A DNA stretch of 64,000 nucleotides. It comes from Streptomyces eurocidicus. GTDB lineage: Bacteria > Actinomycetota > Actinomycetes > Streptomycetales > Streptomycetaceae. Both the position numbers and the translations under genes were made by a program. Below, piece after piece: positions 22,425 to 30,947 of this stretch. The notes under the pieces are model-generated. The model was not told where the DNA came from and made no database searches. It saw only the letters and a program-made list of their open reading frames with translations. The stretch covers positions 248,001-312,000 of the forward strand of contig NZ_LGUI01000008.1 of the NCBI RefSeq assembly GCF_002891295.1. Reading direction: 5' to 3'. Numbering within the stretch: position 1 is the first letter of the stretch; each line of letters begins with the position of its first letter.

Positions 22425-22582
22425 GTGCGGATGTCCTTTCTTTGCCAGGTCAACTCGCCTTGGAGGGCGCTACGTTCAAGGTTCGAAAGCTGGACCGTGG
22501 CAGCCGGGATACGGAAACAGCAGCACCTAACGTCCTGCCCATGGTTCAGATCGCCCCGCGGCCACGGGCCGGAGACACGGTA

Positions 22583-24148
22583 ATGAGCGTCGGCCGCAGA
22601 CGGCGCGGCGGAGGCGCGGACGGCCCCCGTGCGGGGAGCGCCGGTGCCGCCGCCGGCGGCAAGGGCCTCAGCGGCAACTCCGTAGGGCTGCTCGGCAGTG
22701 CCGTCATCGGCATCTCCACCGTCGCCCCCGTCTACTGCCTGACCTCCACCCTCGGCCCCACCGTGGGCCAGGTCGGCGTCCAGATGCCCGCCGTCTTCCT
22801 GGCCGGCTTCCTCCCGATGCTGCTGGTCGCCTTCGCCTACCGCGAGCTGAACAAGGCCGTGCCCGACTGCGGTACGTCCTTCACCTGGACCGTCCGGGCC
22901 TTCGGCCCCAAGGTCGGCTGGATGTGCGGCTGGGGCCTGGTGATCGCGACGATCATCGTGCTGTCCAATCTCGCCGGCGTCGCGACCTCCTTCTTCTACC
23001 TCCTCCTCGGCGAGCTCACCGGCAGCGGCGCGGTCGCCGCCCTCGACGGCAACCGGCCCGCGCACGTGGCGACCTGCCTGGCCTTCATCGCCCTCGCGAC
23101 CGCCGTCAGCTACCGCGGGATGACCGCGACCAAGGGCGTGCAGTACGCCCTCGTCGGCCTCCAGCTCGCGGTGCTGGCCGTGTTCGTCACCATGGCCCTG
23201 GTCAAGGCCCGCTCCGGCGACCTGCCCGGGTCCGTCGACTTCTCCTGGACCTGGCTGGACCCCTTCGCCGTGCGGTCCTTCGCGGCCTTCACCGCCGGGC
23301 TGTCCCTGTCGATCTTCATGTTCTGGGGCTGGGACGCCTGTCTGACGGTCAACGAGGAGACCGAGGGCAGCGACCGGACGCCCGGCCGGGCCGCGCTGAT
23401 CGCCATGGTCGTGCTCGTGGGCTCGTACCTCCTGACCGCCGTCGCCGCCCAGATGTACGCGGGCGTCGGCGACCGGGGCCTGGGCCTCGGCAACCCGGAG
23501 ACCGCCGACAACGTCTTCGCCGCCCTCGCCGACCCCGTCATGGGCACGGCGCTCGGCATCCTGCTCTTCGTCGCGGTCCTGGCCTCGGCCGCCGCGAGCC
23601 TCCAGACGACGTTCCTGCCGGTCGCCCGCACGGTCCTGGCCATGAGCGCCTACCAGGCGCTGCCGCCGTCCTTCGCCCGCGTCCACCCGCGCTTCCGGTC
23701 CCCGGGCCGGGCGACCGTCGCGGCGGGCGTCGCCACCGGCGTCTTCTACGCGGTGATGAGCTTCCTCAGCGAGAACGTCCTGATCGACACGATCTACGCC
23801 CTCGGGCTGATGATCTGCTTCTACTACTCGATCACGGCCTTCGCCTGCGCCTGGTACTTCCGGGGCGAGCTGCGTCGCTCGGTCCGCGACGCGCTCTTCA
23901 AGGGCGTCTTCCCGGTACTGGGCGGGCTCTTGCTGGCCGCCGTCTTCTGCAAGACGCTCTACGACATGTGGGACCCGGCGTACGGCAGTGGCAGCTCCGT
24001 CCTGGGCATCGGCTCGGTCTTCGTCATAGGGGTGGGGCTGTTGCTGGTGGGCGTGGTGCTGATGCTGGTGATGCGGTGGCGGAGCCCGGCGTTCTTCCGG
24101 GGCGAGGTGCTGACGGGGGCGACGCCGGTGCTCGTGGCCGAGGACTAG
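22583..24148 (+). CDS. APC-superfamily amino acid / amine permease
   Basis: 521 residues from ATG 22583, chosen because GGAG lies eight bases upstream; the open frame upstream has no ribosome site. About 12 hydrophobic segments, starting with SVGLLGSAVIGISTVAPVYC and including MLLVAFAYRELNKAVPDCGTS, the family TM2-3 region of amino acid permeases. The cytoplasmic N-terminus is Gly/Arg-rich. NEETEGSDRTPGRA between later helices is typical of the amino acid/choline transporter branch. It follows an N-acyl-amino-acid deacylase-like gene, so import of a related amino compound is plausible but unproven. Confidence 0.88.
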   Translation: MSVGRRRRGGGADGPRAGSAGAAAGGKGLSGNSVGLLGSAVIGISTVAPVYCLTSTLGPTVGQVGVQMPAVFLAGFLPMLLVAFAYRELNKAVPDCGTSFTWTVRAFGPKVGWMCGWGLVIATIIVLSNLAGVATSFFYLLLGELTGSGAVAALDGNRPAHVATCLAFIALATAVSYRGMTATKGVQYALVGLQLAVLAVFVTMALVKARSGDLPGSVDFSWTWLDPFAVRSFAAFTAGLSLSIFMFWGWDACLTVNEETEGSDRTPGRAALIAMVVLVGSYLLTAVAAQMYAGVGDRGLGLGNPETADNVFAALADPVMGTALGILLFVAVLASAAASLQTTFLPVARTVLAMSAYQALPPSFARVHPRFRSPGRATVAAGVATGVFYAVMSFLSENVLIDTIYALGLMICFYYSITAFACAWYFRGELRRSVRDALFKGVFPVLGGLLLAAVFCKTLYDMWDPAYGSGSSVLGIGSVFVIGVGLLLVGVVLMLVMRWRSPAFFRGEVLTGATPVLVAED

Positions 24149-24282
24149 CCGAGGACCGGGGGCGGGGCAAGAGCATCGGTCCGTTCCGGACATGCTCGGT
24201 CACGGCTCTGGCCGGGGCCCCGGCGGATGGGCAGCATGTGCGGCTGACGGCATCCTCGACCTCACCGCAGGGGAGTCAGCCC

Positions 24283-24693
24283 ATGAGAACCCGCACGCGT
24301 ACCCTCCTCGCCTCGGCCGCCTCGGCGGCGGCCCTGCTCGCCGGCGGCACCGCCGCGAGCCCCGCGGCGGCGGAGTCCCACGTCACGGCGGAGACCTGCC
24401 AGCCGCCCCGCACCATCACCGACACGGGCGGGGAGGCCACGTACACGGAGTGCCGGCGCACGTACAAGGGCAAGCGGCAGAGCAGCGTCCGCATGTACCT
24501 GTGGGACCGCGCCTACTGCGCGGACCCCTTCGCCCGCGTGCTCATCGGCACGTACGACGTGACGTACACCTACTTCGACCCGGTGTCCTCCGGCCGCAGC
24601 CCGAAGTACGAGACGGGGTGGCACAACGGGGCGGACGCGGAGGTGTGGTTCAAGATGCGGCGCATGTGCCACGGCGGTGACCTCAAGGGCTGA
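24283..24693 (+). CDS. Small secreted protein of unknown function
   Basis: 136 residues from ATG 24283 (GGGGAG nine bases upstream). Residues 1-31 (MRTRTRTLLASAASAAALLAG then an Ala-rich end ASPAAAES) form a signal peptide. The mature part of about 105 residues has four cysteines (TCQPP, ECRRT, YCADP, MCHGG), consistent with two disulfides, and aromatic-rich TYDVTYTYFDPVSSGR. No membrane anchor is present. I do not recognise the family. It is a monocistronic gene after the permease. Confidence 0.75.
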   Translation: MRTRTRTLLASAASAAALLAGGTAASPAAAESHVTAETCQPPRTITDTGGEATYTECRRTYKGKRQSSVRMYLWDRAYCADPFARVLIGTYDVTYTYFDPVSSGRSPKYETGWHNGADAEVWFKMRRMCHGGDLKG

Positions 24694-24717
24694 CCGAGGG
24701 GGCCACGCGGGGCCGCG

Positions 24718-24948
24718 TCAGCGGCCCATTCGCCCGGCCCGGACCTCGCGGATGAACGCGGACCAGGATGTCGTCGGGACGACGACGGCTGGGCCGTTGG
24801 GCTGTTTGGAGTCGCGGAAGCCGACGTGGTCGGGCAGCGCCGCGACGGAGACGCATCCGCCTGCTCCGTTGTCGCCGCTGTGCGAGGACTTGAACCAGAC
24901 GTCGCCGGACGCTACTTCGAGGGCGGTCAGACGGGGGCTAGTGCTCAT
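24718..24948 (-). CDS. DUF397-domain small protein
   Basis: 76 residues from ATG 24948. The family core is visible as VWFKSSHSGDNGAGGCVSVA, VGFRDSKQPNGPAVVVP and WSAFIREVRAGR. DUF397 proteins in Streptomyces are partners of an upstream XRE/DUF5753 regulator, and such pairs (for example Scr1/Scr2) affect antibiotic production. Here the start overlaps the end of the XRE gene by 11 bases, so the pair is co-translated. The protein probably modulates its partner. Confidence 0.88.
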   Translation of the reverse strand: MSTSPRLTALEVASGDVWFKSSHSGDNGAGGCVSVAALPDHVGFRDSKQPNGPAVVVPTTSWSAFIREVRAGRMGR

Positions 24949-25807
24949 CGATCTCTCTTCCCAGTCGGTGCAGGAAATCCGCTGTCTTGGCGGGAGCGAG
25001 GGCGCCCTCTCGCAGCGCGTCGAACTTCCGGGCATGCTTCCAGACCTCGCGCGGCCGGTCGCTGACCGTCATGACGGACGGGCTGTCTTCCATGACGACG
25101 GGGTCGAGACCGGAGTCGAAGTCCAGGATGACGAAGTTCGCGTTCGCTCTGTAGGTGGGCAGGTTCATCGGGAGGATCTGGACGGTCACGTGGTCGAGCT
25201 CAGCCGCCCTCGCGATCTCTTCGTATTGCTCACGCATGACAGCAGGACTGCCGACCACGCGCCGTAGGGCAGCCTCGTCGAGGATCACGCGCAGTTCGAC
25301 CGGATCGTCGCCGAAGACCACTTCCTTGCGCTTCATCCGGGCGGCCACGGACTCTTCCACGAACTCGGTTGTCCTCTCCTCGACCGGCTTGGCCGTCGTG
25401 AACAATGCATGTGTGTAGCGCTCCGTTTGCAGGAGGCCGAAGACGACCTGGGAGTGCCAGGCGCGCATCGTGCGGGCATCGGTCTCCAGTCCTACGTACA
25501 GAAGTTGGCCGGACGGCATGTAGTTCTGATAGGGCCTGTACCAGTCAGCGCTGAGGGAATCCCGGTGGAGCCCCAACAGCTGATCACGGTCGTTGCGGTC
25601 GGTTACGCCGTAGAAGTCGAGCAGGTCTTCCAGATCGCGGACACGCGGAAGCTGGTTGTGGCCGGACTCGACCCTGTTGAGCTTGGTGTCCGAGCTCTCG
25701 ATGGCCGCAGCCGCTTCCTTTGTGCTGTAGCCCTTCTTCTCCCGCAGGCGGCGGAGCTCCTTGCCGAGCTCCCTCCGACGGAACGTCGGACCGCGTCGTG
25801 CTGCCAC
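24938..25807 (-). CDS. XRE-family regulator with DUF5753 domain
   Basis: 289 residues from GTG 25807 (GGGAGG about seven bases upstream); the open frame continues upstream but without a ribosome site. Residues about 10-70 form the helix-turn-helix (LGKELRRLREKKGYSTKEAAAAIESSDTKLNRVESG, read in part). Residues about 100-280 are the DUF5753 domain (MRAWHSQVVFGLLQTERYTHA, LRVILDEAALRRVVGSPAVM, DHVTVQILPMNLP). It likely represses or activates its own operon and is paired with the DUF397 protein. It faces the DUF6415-like/methyltransferase operon across a 260-base divergent promoter region. Confidence 0.9.
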   Translation of the reverse strand: MAARRGPTFRRRELGKELRRLREKKGYSTKEAAAAIESSDTKLNRVESGHNQLPRVRDLEDLLDFYGVTDRNDRDQLLGLHRDSLSADWYRPYQNYMPSGQLLYVGLETDARTMRAWHSQVVFGLLQTERYTHALFTTAKPVEERTTEFVEESVAARMKRKEVVFGDDPVELRVILDEAALRRVVGSPAVMREQYEEIARAAELDHVTVQILPMNLPTYRANANFVILDFDSGLDPVVMEDSPSVMTVSDRPREVWKHARKFDALREGALAPAKTADFLHRLGREIDEH

Positions 25808-26068
25808 TTTGAGCCCTCCCGGTGCTGTACCCGGTACCGCGCCTCTGTACCCCGACGGCGCATCGCTGTTGGTTCGCAACAGGCCCCTGTCGTCTTCCGG
25901 GGCCCTGCTGTTGGCAGTCTTCCACCGCCTGTCCCCTGCCGTGCAAGCGATGCCCAGAGTTAGGCATATGCCAATTCTCCCGAGACTCTTTGACCGGCTT
26001 GTGGTGTAACTCGCTACTGCGGGACCGTAGTTCGGCCAGCCCCCACACGCTTGCAAAGGAGCCGTCCC

Positions 26069-26539
26069 ATGCCCGCGTCCTCCCGCACCGGACACCCCGT
26101 CGGAGAGCTCACCCCCGTACGCCCTCAAGCCGCTGACGGCCCCCGTCGATCCCCCATCGAGGACGTGATCCGCGAAGCCCTCTCCATGGACCGCCTCCTG
26201 CCCACCCCCGACCGCATGCGCGCCCTCACCACCCGCCTGCTCGCCTTCGTCGGGGCCGCGGCCACCGCGCTGGAGGAGTCCGTGGACGACCTGCCCATGG
26301 ACGACCCGGTACGGCGGGACGCCCTCGCCGTCGTGAAGGAGGCCCGTTACCGGCGGGGGATCGGGCCCGGGGACGGGTACGGATCGGCGATGGCCTTCAC
26401 GAGGAGCCTCGGGCAGGCCGCCGACGCGCTGGTCCGGCAGCGGCGACGGTTGGCGCACGACCAAGGTGGCCACGATCCCGTCGGTCCCGACGCCTCGCCG
26501 ATCGGCTTCAACACCCCGGAGTGCCTCGATGAACGTTGA
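26069..26539 (+). CDS. Small helical protein, DUF6415-like
   Basis: 156 residues from ATG 26069 (AAAGGAG seven bases upstream). The core IREALSMDRLLPTPDRMRAL, LAFVGAAATALEESVDDLP and VVKEARYRRGIGP resembles the DUF6415 family of Streptomyces, which tends to sit beside peptide-modifying methyltransferases; this match is from memory. No signal peptide or membrane segment. Its end overlaps the methyltransferase start by 11 bases, so the two are coupled. It could be a chaperone, leader-recognition protein or precursor-like partner; function unknown. Confidence 0.65.
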   Translation: MPASSRTGHPVGELTPVRPQAADGPRRSPIEDVIREALSMDRLLPTPDRMRALTTRLLAFVGAAATALEESVDDLPMDDPVRRDALAVVKEARYRRGIGPGDGYGSAMAFTRSLGQAADALVRQRRRLAHDQGGHDPVGPDASPIGFNTPECLDER

Positions 26540-27668
26540 CAGCGGCCAGTACCGACGCGAGCTCGCCGGCGCGATCGTCGCGACCGGGGTCCTGACGGAC
26601 CCCGCGCTGAGAGAAGCGGTCGAGAGCGTGCCCCGGGAGCTCTTCCTGGGGGAGGCGGTCTACCGGCCTGAAGGCGCCGCGTGGGTGCCCGTACGGCGCG
26701 AGGAGGTGGGGGAGGCCGAGTGGATCGGCATGGCCTGCGCCGACCGGACATGGGTGACACAGGTGGACGGCCTGGACGCCGATCGTGCCGATGTCCCCGT
26801 GACCGGAAGCCCCACCTCCTCGTCCACCCTGCCCTCCCTGGTCGTGCGCATGCTGCAACTCGCCGATCTCCGTGAGGGAAGCAGTGTCCTGGAGATCGGT
26901 ACGGGCACCGGCTATTCGACCGCGATCCTCGCCCACCGCCTCGGAGACGGCAGGGTGACCTCCGTCGAGTACGACCCCGGCGTCGCGCGCCGGGCTGCCG
27001 CCCGTCTCGACGCGGCCGGATACTCGCCGTTCCTGGTCGTCGGCGACGGCCTCCAAGGCCACAAGGAGCGGGCGGAGTACGACGCCGTAGTGGCGACCTG
27101 CGCGGTACGCCACATTCCCCCTTCGTGGCTGTGGCAGGTCCGTGTGGGCGGGACCGTCACGACCACCCTCAGCGGGTGGATGCTCGCCTCGGGCCTGATC
27201 CGGCTCACTGTCGCCGAGGACGGCAGCGCTTCGGGCCGCTTCACCGGGGACCCCGTCTCGTACATGCCGGCCCGGCCGCACGAGCGCCCGCCACGGCCCG
27301 CGTTCTTCCGGCGCCGGGGAATCACGCGCTCCGGGCGGGTGGACCCTGTCGTTCTCGACGACTGGACGGGTCATTTCGTCGCACAGCTCGCGGCTCCCTC
27401 CGCGGAGGTGATGACCACGGGTGACGGCCCGGTCCTGGTGGACGTCGCCACGGGGTCACAAGCGTGGACCGAACCTTCCGGGAGCGGGTGGACGGTGCAC
27501 CAGCACGGGCCGCTGCGGCTGTGGGACCAGGTGGAGGAAGCCATCCTGCTCTGGCAGGGCGCCGGGGCCCCCGACCAGTCCCGGTTCGGGATGACCGTCG
27601 ATGCCGAGCACGCCCAGACCGTCTGGATCGGCTCGCCCGACGGGCCCTCCTGGCAACTGCCCGCCTGA
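26529..27668 (+). CDS. PCMT-like peptide methyltransferase (TgmC / FxLD type)
   Basis: 379 residues from ATG 26529. The N-terminus REAVESVPRELFLGEAVYRP and the SAM-binding motif VLEIGTGTGYSTAILAHRLG place it with protein-L-isoaspartate O-methyltransferase relatives. The extended C-terminus, with CAVRHIPPSWLWQVRVGGT and a late VQ-type domain, is characteristic of methyltransferases of ATP-grasp or FxLD ribosomal-peptide systems, which modify Asp side chains. No ATP-grasp ligase or obvious precursor lies in the window, so it is either an orphan or works with an unlinked cluster. It follows the DUF6415-like gene by an 11-bp overlap. Confidence 0.75.
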   Translation: MNVDSGQYRRELAGAIVATGVLTDPALREAVESVPRELFLGEAVYRPEGAAWVPVRREEVGEAEWIGMACADRTWVTQVDGLDADRADVPVTGSPTSSSTLPSLVVRMLQLADLREGSSVLEIGTGTGYSTAILAHRLGDGRVTSVEYDPGVARRAAARLDAAGYSPFLVVGDGLQGHKERAEYDAVVATCAVRHIPPSWLWQVRVGGTVTTTLSGWMLASGLIRLTVAEDGSASGRFTGDPVSYMPARPHERPPRPAFFRRRGITRSGRVDPVVLDDWTGHFVAQLAAPSAEVMTTGDGPVLVDVATGSQAWTEPSGSGWTVHQHGPLRLWDQVEEAILLWQGAGAPDQSRFGMTVDAEHAQTVWIGSPDGPSWQLPA

Positions 27669-27691
27669 CGGGTCCGTTTCCGAGGCTCCGG

Positions 27692-28759
27692 CTATGCCAC
27701 GACCCGCGTCACCACCCCCGGCCCGATCGCCTTGCCCGACACGCGCATCGAGAACGGCGTTCCCGCCTCCATGGCGAGGGGCGCCGTCAGCCGGACCGTC
27801 AGGGAGACGTGGCCGCCCCGGGTGGACTCGCGTACGTCGCCGTCCTGGCGGAGGGTGGTGATCCGGCCGGTGACGTCCGTGGTGCGGAAGTAGAACTGGG
27901 CCTCGGGGCGGGCGGAGAAGGTCACGGCGAGGCCGCCGTCGTCCTCCGGGAGGACGTACGCCTCGGCCTCGAACTCGGTGTGGGCGGTGGCCGTGCCCGG
28001 GGTGGTGAGGACCTGGCCGCGTACGGGGGTCGTGTCCGCGAGGGCCAGGCCGATGTTGTCGCCTGCGGTGGCCGTGTCGACGTCCTTGCCGAGGCTCTCG
28101 ACGGCGGTCACGGTCACCGTGCGGCCAGGGTCCCCGAGGCCGACGAGTTCGAGGACGTCGCCCGGCCGGACCGTGCCCCGCTCGACGCGGCCCGTGACGA
28201 CCCGGCGGCGGGACGCCGGGCGGTCCTTCAGGTGGAAGGTGTCCTCCACCGGCATCAGGAACGGGCGGTTCATGGCCTCGTCCTGGCTGGGGACCGTCGT
28301 TTCCAACCCCCTGAGCAGGGTGTTCACCGCTTCCGCGTCCCCGGTCAGCGCCGCGCGCGCCGAGCCGAAGACGACCGTCCCCCCGCCCGGGTAGCCGTGC
28401 GCCGTCAGCGCCTCCTGGACCTCCAGCCGGAGCACCTCCCTCAGCTGGGGGTCGGGCAGCAGGTCCGCCTTGTTCGCGAAGACGGACACGTGCCGTACGC
28501 CCACCCGGCCCGCCAGCGCCAGGAGTTCGCCGACCCGAGGCGTCACACCCGCCGTGGCGTCGAGCACGAGGACGATCCCGGCCGGGCGGCGCGAGATCAG
28601 TTTCTTCTCGGCGGGGGTGTGGGGCGGCCGGCCCCACGGGCGCTCACCGGCGGGACCCGTCAGCCGCGTCACCGCCGCGAGCAGCGTCGTCGTGCCGCTG
28701 CCCGGCTCGCCGATGTACTCGATGTGTTCGGCGTGCTCGTGGCGCACCGCCGCTGTCAT
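27692..28759 (-). CDS. Degenerate elongation factor Tu-like protein
   Basis: 355 residues from ATG 28759 (GGGAG six bases upstream). Domains 2 and 3 match EF-Tu closely: FLMPVEDTFHLKDRPASRRR followed by VVTGRVERGTVRPGD, then AEAYVLPEDDGGLAV, FYFRTTDVTG and MEAGTPFSMRV. The GTPase domain is reduced to about 170 residues. The P-loop is GEPGSGTTTL with the essential lysine replaced by threonine; the switch I RGITI and switch II DCPGH segments are missing; only NKAD (G4) remains. GTP hydrolysis is therefore unlikely. It could bind tRNA or act as a regulator or self-resistance decoy for EF-Tu-targeting antibiotics; this is inference. Normal EF-Tu is about 395 residues. Confidence 0.8.
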   Translation of the reverse strand: MTAAVRHEHAEHIEYIGEPGSGTTTLLAAVTRLTGPAGERPWGRPPHTPAEKKLISRRPAGIVLVLDATAGVTPRVGELLALAGRVGVRHVSVFANKADLLPDPQLREVLRLEVQEALTAHGYPGGGTVVFGSARAALTGDAEAVNTLLRGLETTVPSQDEAMNRPFLMPVEDTFHLKDRPASRRRVVTGRVERGTVRPGDVLELVGLGDPGRTVTVTAVESLGKDVDTATAGDNIGLALADTTPVRGQVLTTPGTATAHTEFEAEAYVLPEDDGGLAVTFSARPEAQFYFRTTDVTGRITTLRQDGDVRESTRGGHVSLTVRLTAPLAMEAGTPFSMRVSGKAIGPGVVTRVVA

Positions 28760-28804
28760 CACGTTCTCCCAGGTCCCGGCGGTCCGGACGCCGCCGTCAC
28801 CCGT

Positions 28805-30325
28805 TCATTCTCGCCCCAGAAAGATCGGGTTCGTCATGGCCGCCATCGGTCCCGGCACCCCCGGCGTCCCGCCGTCCGCCGCCGGATGCCGCACCTCCGC
28901 CCGTACGTAGGCCGCGTACGACGGCGTGGTGTGCCACTCCACCCGGCCGTCCGCCGGTACGGGCGTGCTCAGCAGCCGGCCCTGGTCGGTGACGATCGAC
29001 GCCGTGCAGCCGCCCGGCACCCCGGACACCTCCAGCCGTACGGTCACGGCCGCGTCGCCGTCCACGCGCAGCCGTTCGCCGATGCCCGCGTGGGCGCCCC
29101 GGCCGCCCGTCGCCGTGAAGGACAGCCGGACGGCCGAGGACTCGGCGATCCAGCTGTGCCCGGACCGGATGCCCGCCAGCAGTGCCTCCCGGGACAGCCC
29201 GTCCGCCAGGACCACGGTCTGCGGGTGGCCCACCCGCTCGGGCTCGCGGTGGGCGTCGCTGTTGCCCATGGCGGGCAGCCAGCGGCCGCCGCCACGGGCC
29301 GCCGCGACCAGCGTGTTGTCCCACTCCGCCAGCGTGACCTCGTCGTCCGGTGTGAACGGCCCGTTCCAGACCTCCACCGCGTCCGCGTCGTTGAGGCCGA
29401 ACTTCCAGTTGCAGCCGACGCAGGTCGCGTGCGGATGCGCCGGTACGACCAGGCCGCCCGCGCGGCGGATCGCGCGGGCGTAGCGGCCGAAGGCGTTGTC
29501 ACGGGCGCGGTAGCGCCAGTCGACGAACGTGCCGGGGTCGGTGCCGAGCGCCAGGACGTGGCCGTTGCGGGTGGTGACCTCCTCGCCCGTGAGGATCAGG
29601 AGGTCGTCGCCCCACAGGCCCTCCCAGGCGCCGTGCGACGACGTCGTGTTGTGCTCCGTCGTCGTGATCCAGTCCAGCCCGGCCGCCCGCGCGGCGGCGG
29701 CGACCTCGGCCGGGGTGCGCTTGCCGTCGGAGTACACGCTGTGCAGGTGGTTGTCGCCCCGGTACCAGGCGCGGCCGCGCCCCTTCGCGCGCTGCGGCGG
29801 GTACACCGGCGCGGGGGCCGCGCCCGCCGCCCCGTAGCGCAGGGTCACCGTCACCTCGTAGGCCAGGCCCTGCGGCGCGACCGTGTACGGGCCCAGGCAC
29901 ACGTGCCACCTGCCCGGGCGCACGGGCCCGGCGAGATAGCCCGGCGTGGCCCGCTCCGTGCCGACCGTGAACTCCGTGCGCGCCCCGCCCGACCAGCCCC
30001 GGAACCCCGGCCCGCCCGGCCCCGTGCCGCGCTCGTCGAAGACGCCGATGTCGCAGGCGTTGCCGGGGGTGCCGGGCGGTACGGCCGGCCGGTCGTAGGA
30101 GTACGACACGGCGATCTCCCGGACGCCGCGCGGCACGTCCACCGGGAGGTACACGAAGTCCGGGGCGCCGGCGGGCAGCCGTCCGGAGACCGTACGGGAC
30201 TCCTCGGCGCCCGCGGACCCGTCGGCGGACCCGTCGGCGTGGGCGAACGTCACGGTGTCGAGCGTAAGCGCGCTCGCCGCCCCCGCGGCGGCGGCCGTCA
30301 GTCTGAGCAGGTCGCGTCGGTGCAT
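28805..30325 (-). CDS. Tat-exported PHP-domain (CehA/McbA-like) metal phosphoesterase
   Basis: 506 residues from ATG 30325 (GGAGG seven bases upstream). The N-terminus MHRRDLLRLTAAAAGAASAL is a twin-arginine signal. Residues about 35-185 form a beta-rich domain. From about residue 200 the PHP metal sites appear: RGDNHLHSVYSDG, TTEHN, VVPAHPHATCVGCNW and MGNSDAHREPERVG. The last 110 residues are another beta domain. PHP proteins hydrolyse phosphoesters with two or three metal ions; the exported location suggests phosphate scavenging from nucleotides or lipids. Monocistronic, downstream of nothing obvious; it converges on no gene and precedes the EF-Tu-like gene on the same strand. Confidence 0.87.
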   Translation of the reverse strand: MHRRDLLRLTAAAAGAASALTLDTVTFAHADGSADGSAGAEESRTVSGRLPAGAPDFVYLPVDVPRGVREIAVSYSYDRPAVPPGTPGNACDIGVFDERGTGPGGPGFRGWSGGARTEFTVGTERATPGYLAGPVRPGRWHVCLGPYTVAPQGLAYEVTVTLRYGAAGAAPAPVYPPQRAKGRGRAWYRGDNHLHSVYSDGKRTPAEVAAAARAAGLDWITTTEHNTTSSHGAWEGLWGDDLLILTGEEVTTRNGHVLALGTDPGTFVDWRYRARDNAFGRYARAIRRAGGLVVPAHPHATCVGCNWKFGLNDADAVEVWNGPFTPDDEVTLAEWDNTLVAAARGGGRWLPAMGNSDAHREPERVGHPQTVVLADGLSREALLAGIRSGHSWIAESSAVRLSFTATGGRGAHAGIGERLRVDGDAAVTVRLEVSGVPGGCTASIVTDQGRLLSTPVPADGRVEWHTTPSYAAYVRAEVRHPAADGGTPGVPGPMAAMTNPIFLGRE

Positions 30326-30947
30326 CCGGGGCCTCCGGGAGGACGGGAGCGGACATTCACGCACGGGAGCGGCGGGGAGCGGCGGGGAATGGCGGGGAGC
30401 GGCTGCGAAACGGCGGGGTAGCGGCGGCGCGGGAGCGGGAAGGGCGGGACGGAAGTGCGTCTTGGACACCGTTGTACGCCCGGGTGGCGCACAGCGGAAC
30501 GGGTACGGACGGGTGGATTGCGGTCCGCCGTCACCTGGCCGCCCGCCGGACCGGGCGGCCCGCGCGGGAACGGGACGGAAGGGCCGGGACGCGGCCCGCG
30601 CCGACGGCCCGCCCCGGCCGTGACCAGGCCCGCCCCGGCCGTGACCAGGCCCCGCCCCGGCCGTGACCAGGCCCCCGCCATGGGCCGGGCCGGGATCCCG
30701 CGGGGGCCGGGCCGCACCCCGGCGGCCACCGGCCCCGCCCTCCGGCACGATCCGGACCAAGGGCCCGATTACGACAGTCGCATGGCGTTCGGCGCCGTTC
30801 GGGATCCACGGCGCGCCGTTGGGCATACGGTGATCCCACGCCGCCCGTGCCCCGCACCCGCGCGCCGTCACGCCTGCCCGTCCCCTGACCCCGGCCATGC
30901 CGGCTTTCCGCCAGACACACGTCACGCCACGACGGAGGTGCCCCCGT
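30326..30947. other. Intergenic region with a three-copy 21-bp tandem repeat
   Basis: About 620 bases, the divergent promoter region of the PHP gene and the LLM gene. Direct repeats GCCCGCCCCGGCCGTGACCAG at 30607-30627 and 30628-30648, plus a 22-bp third copy to 30670, stand out. A GGAGCGGCGGGGA-type short repeat lies at about 30365-30415. I see no supported gene. Confidence 0.6.

Noticed and set aside
24718..25807. Phage repressor and partner (prophage remnant) for the XRE/DUF397 genes
   Set aside because: DUF5753 and DUF397 domains are typical Streptomyces chromosomal regulators; no phage genes nearby.
27464..30421. Very long plus-strand open frame opposite the EF-Tu-like and PHP genes
   Set aside because: Crosses two clearly coding minus-strand genes and has no domain of its own.
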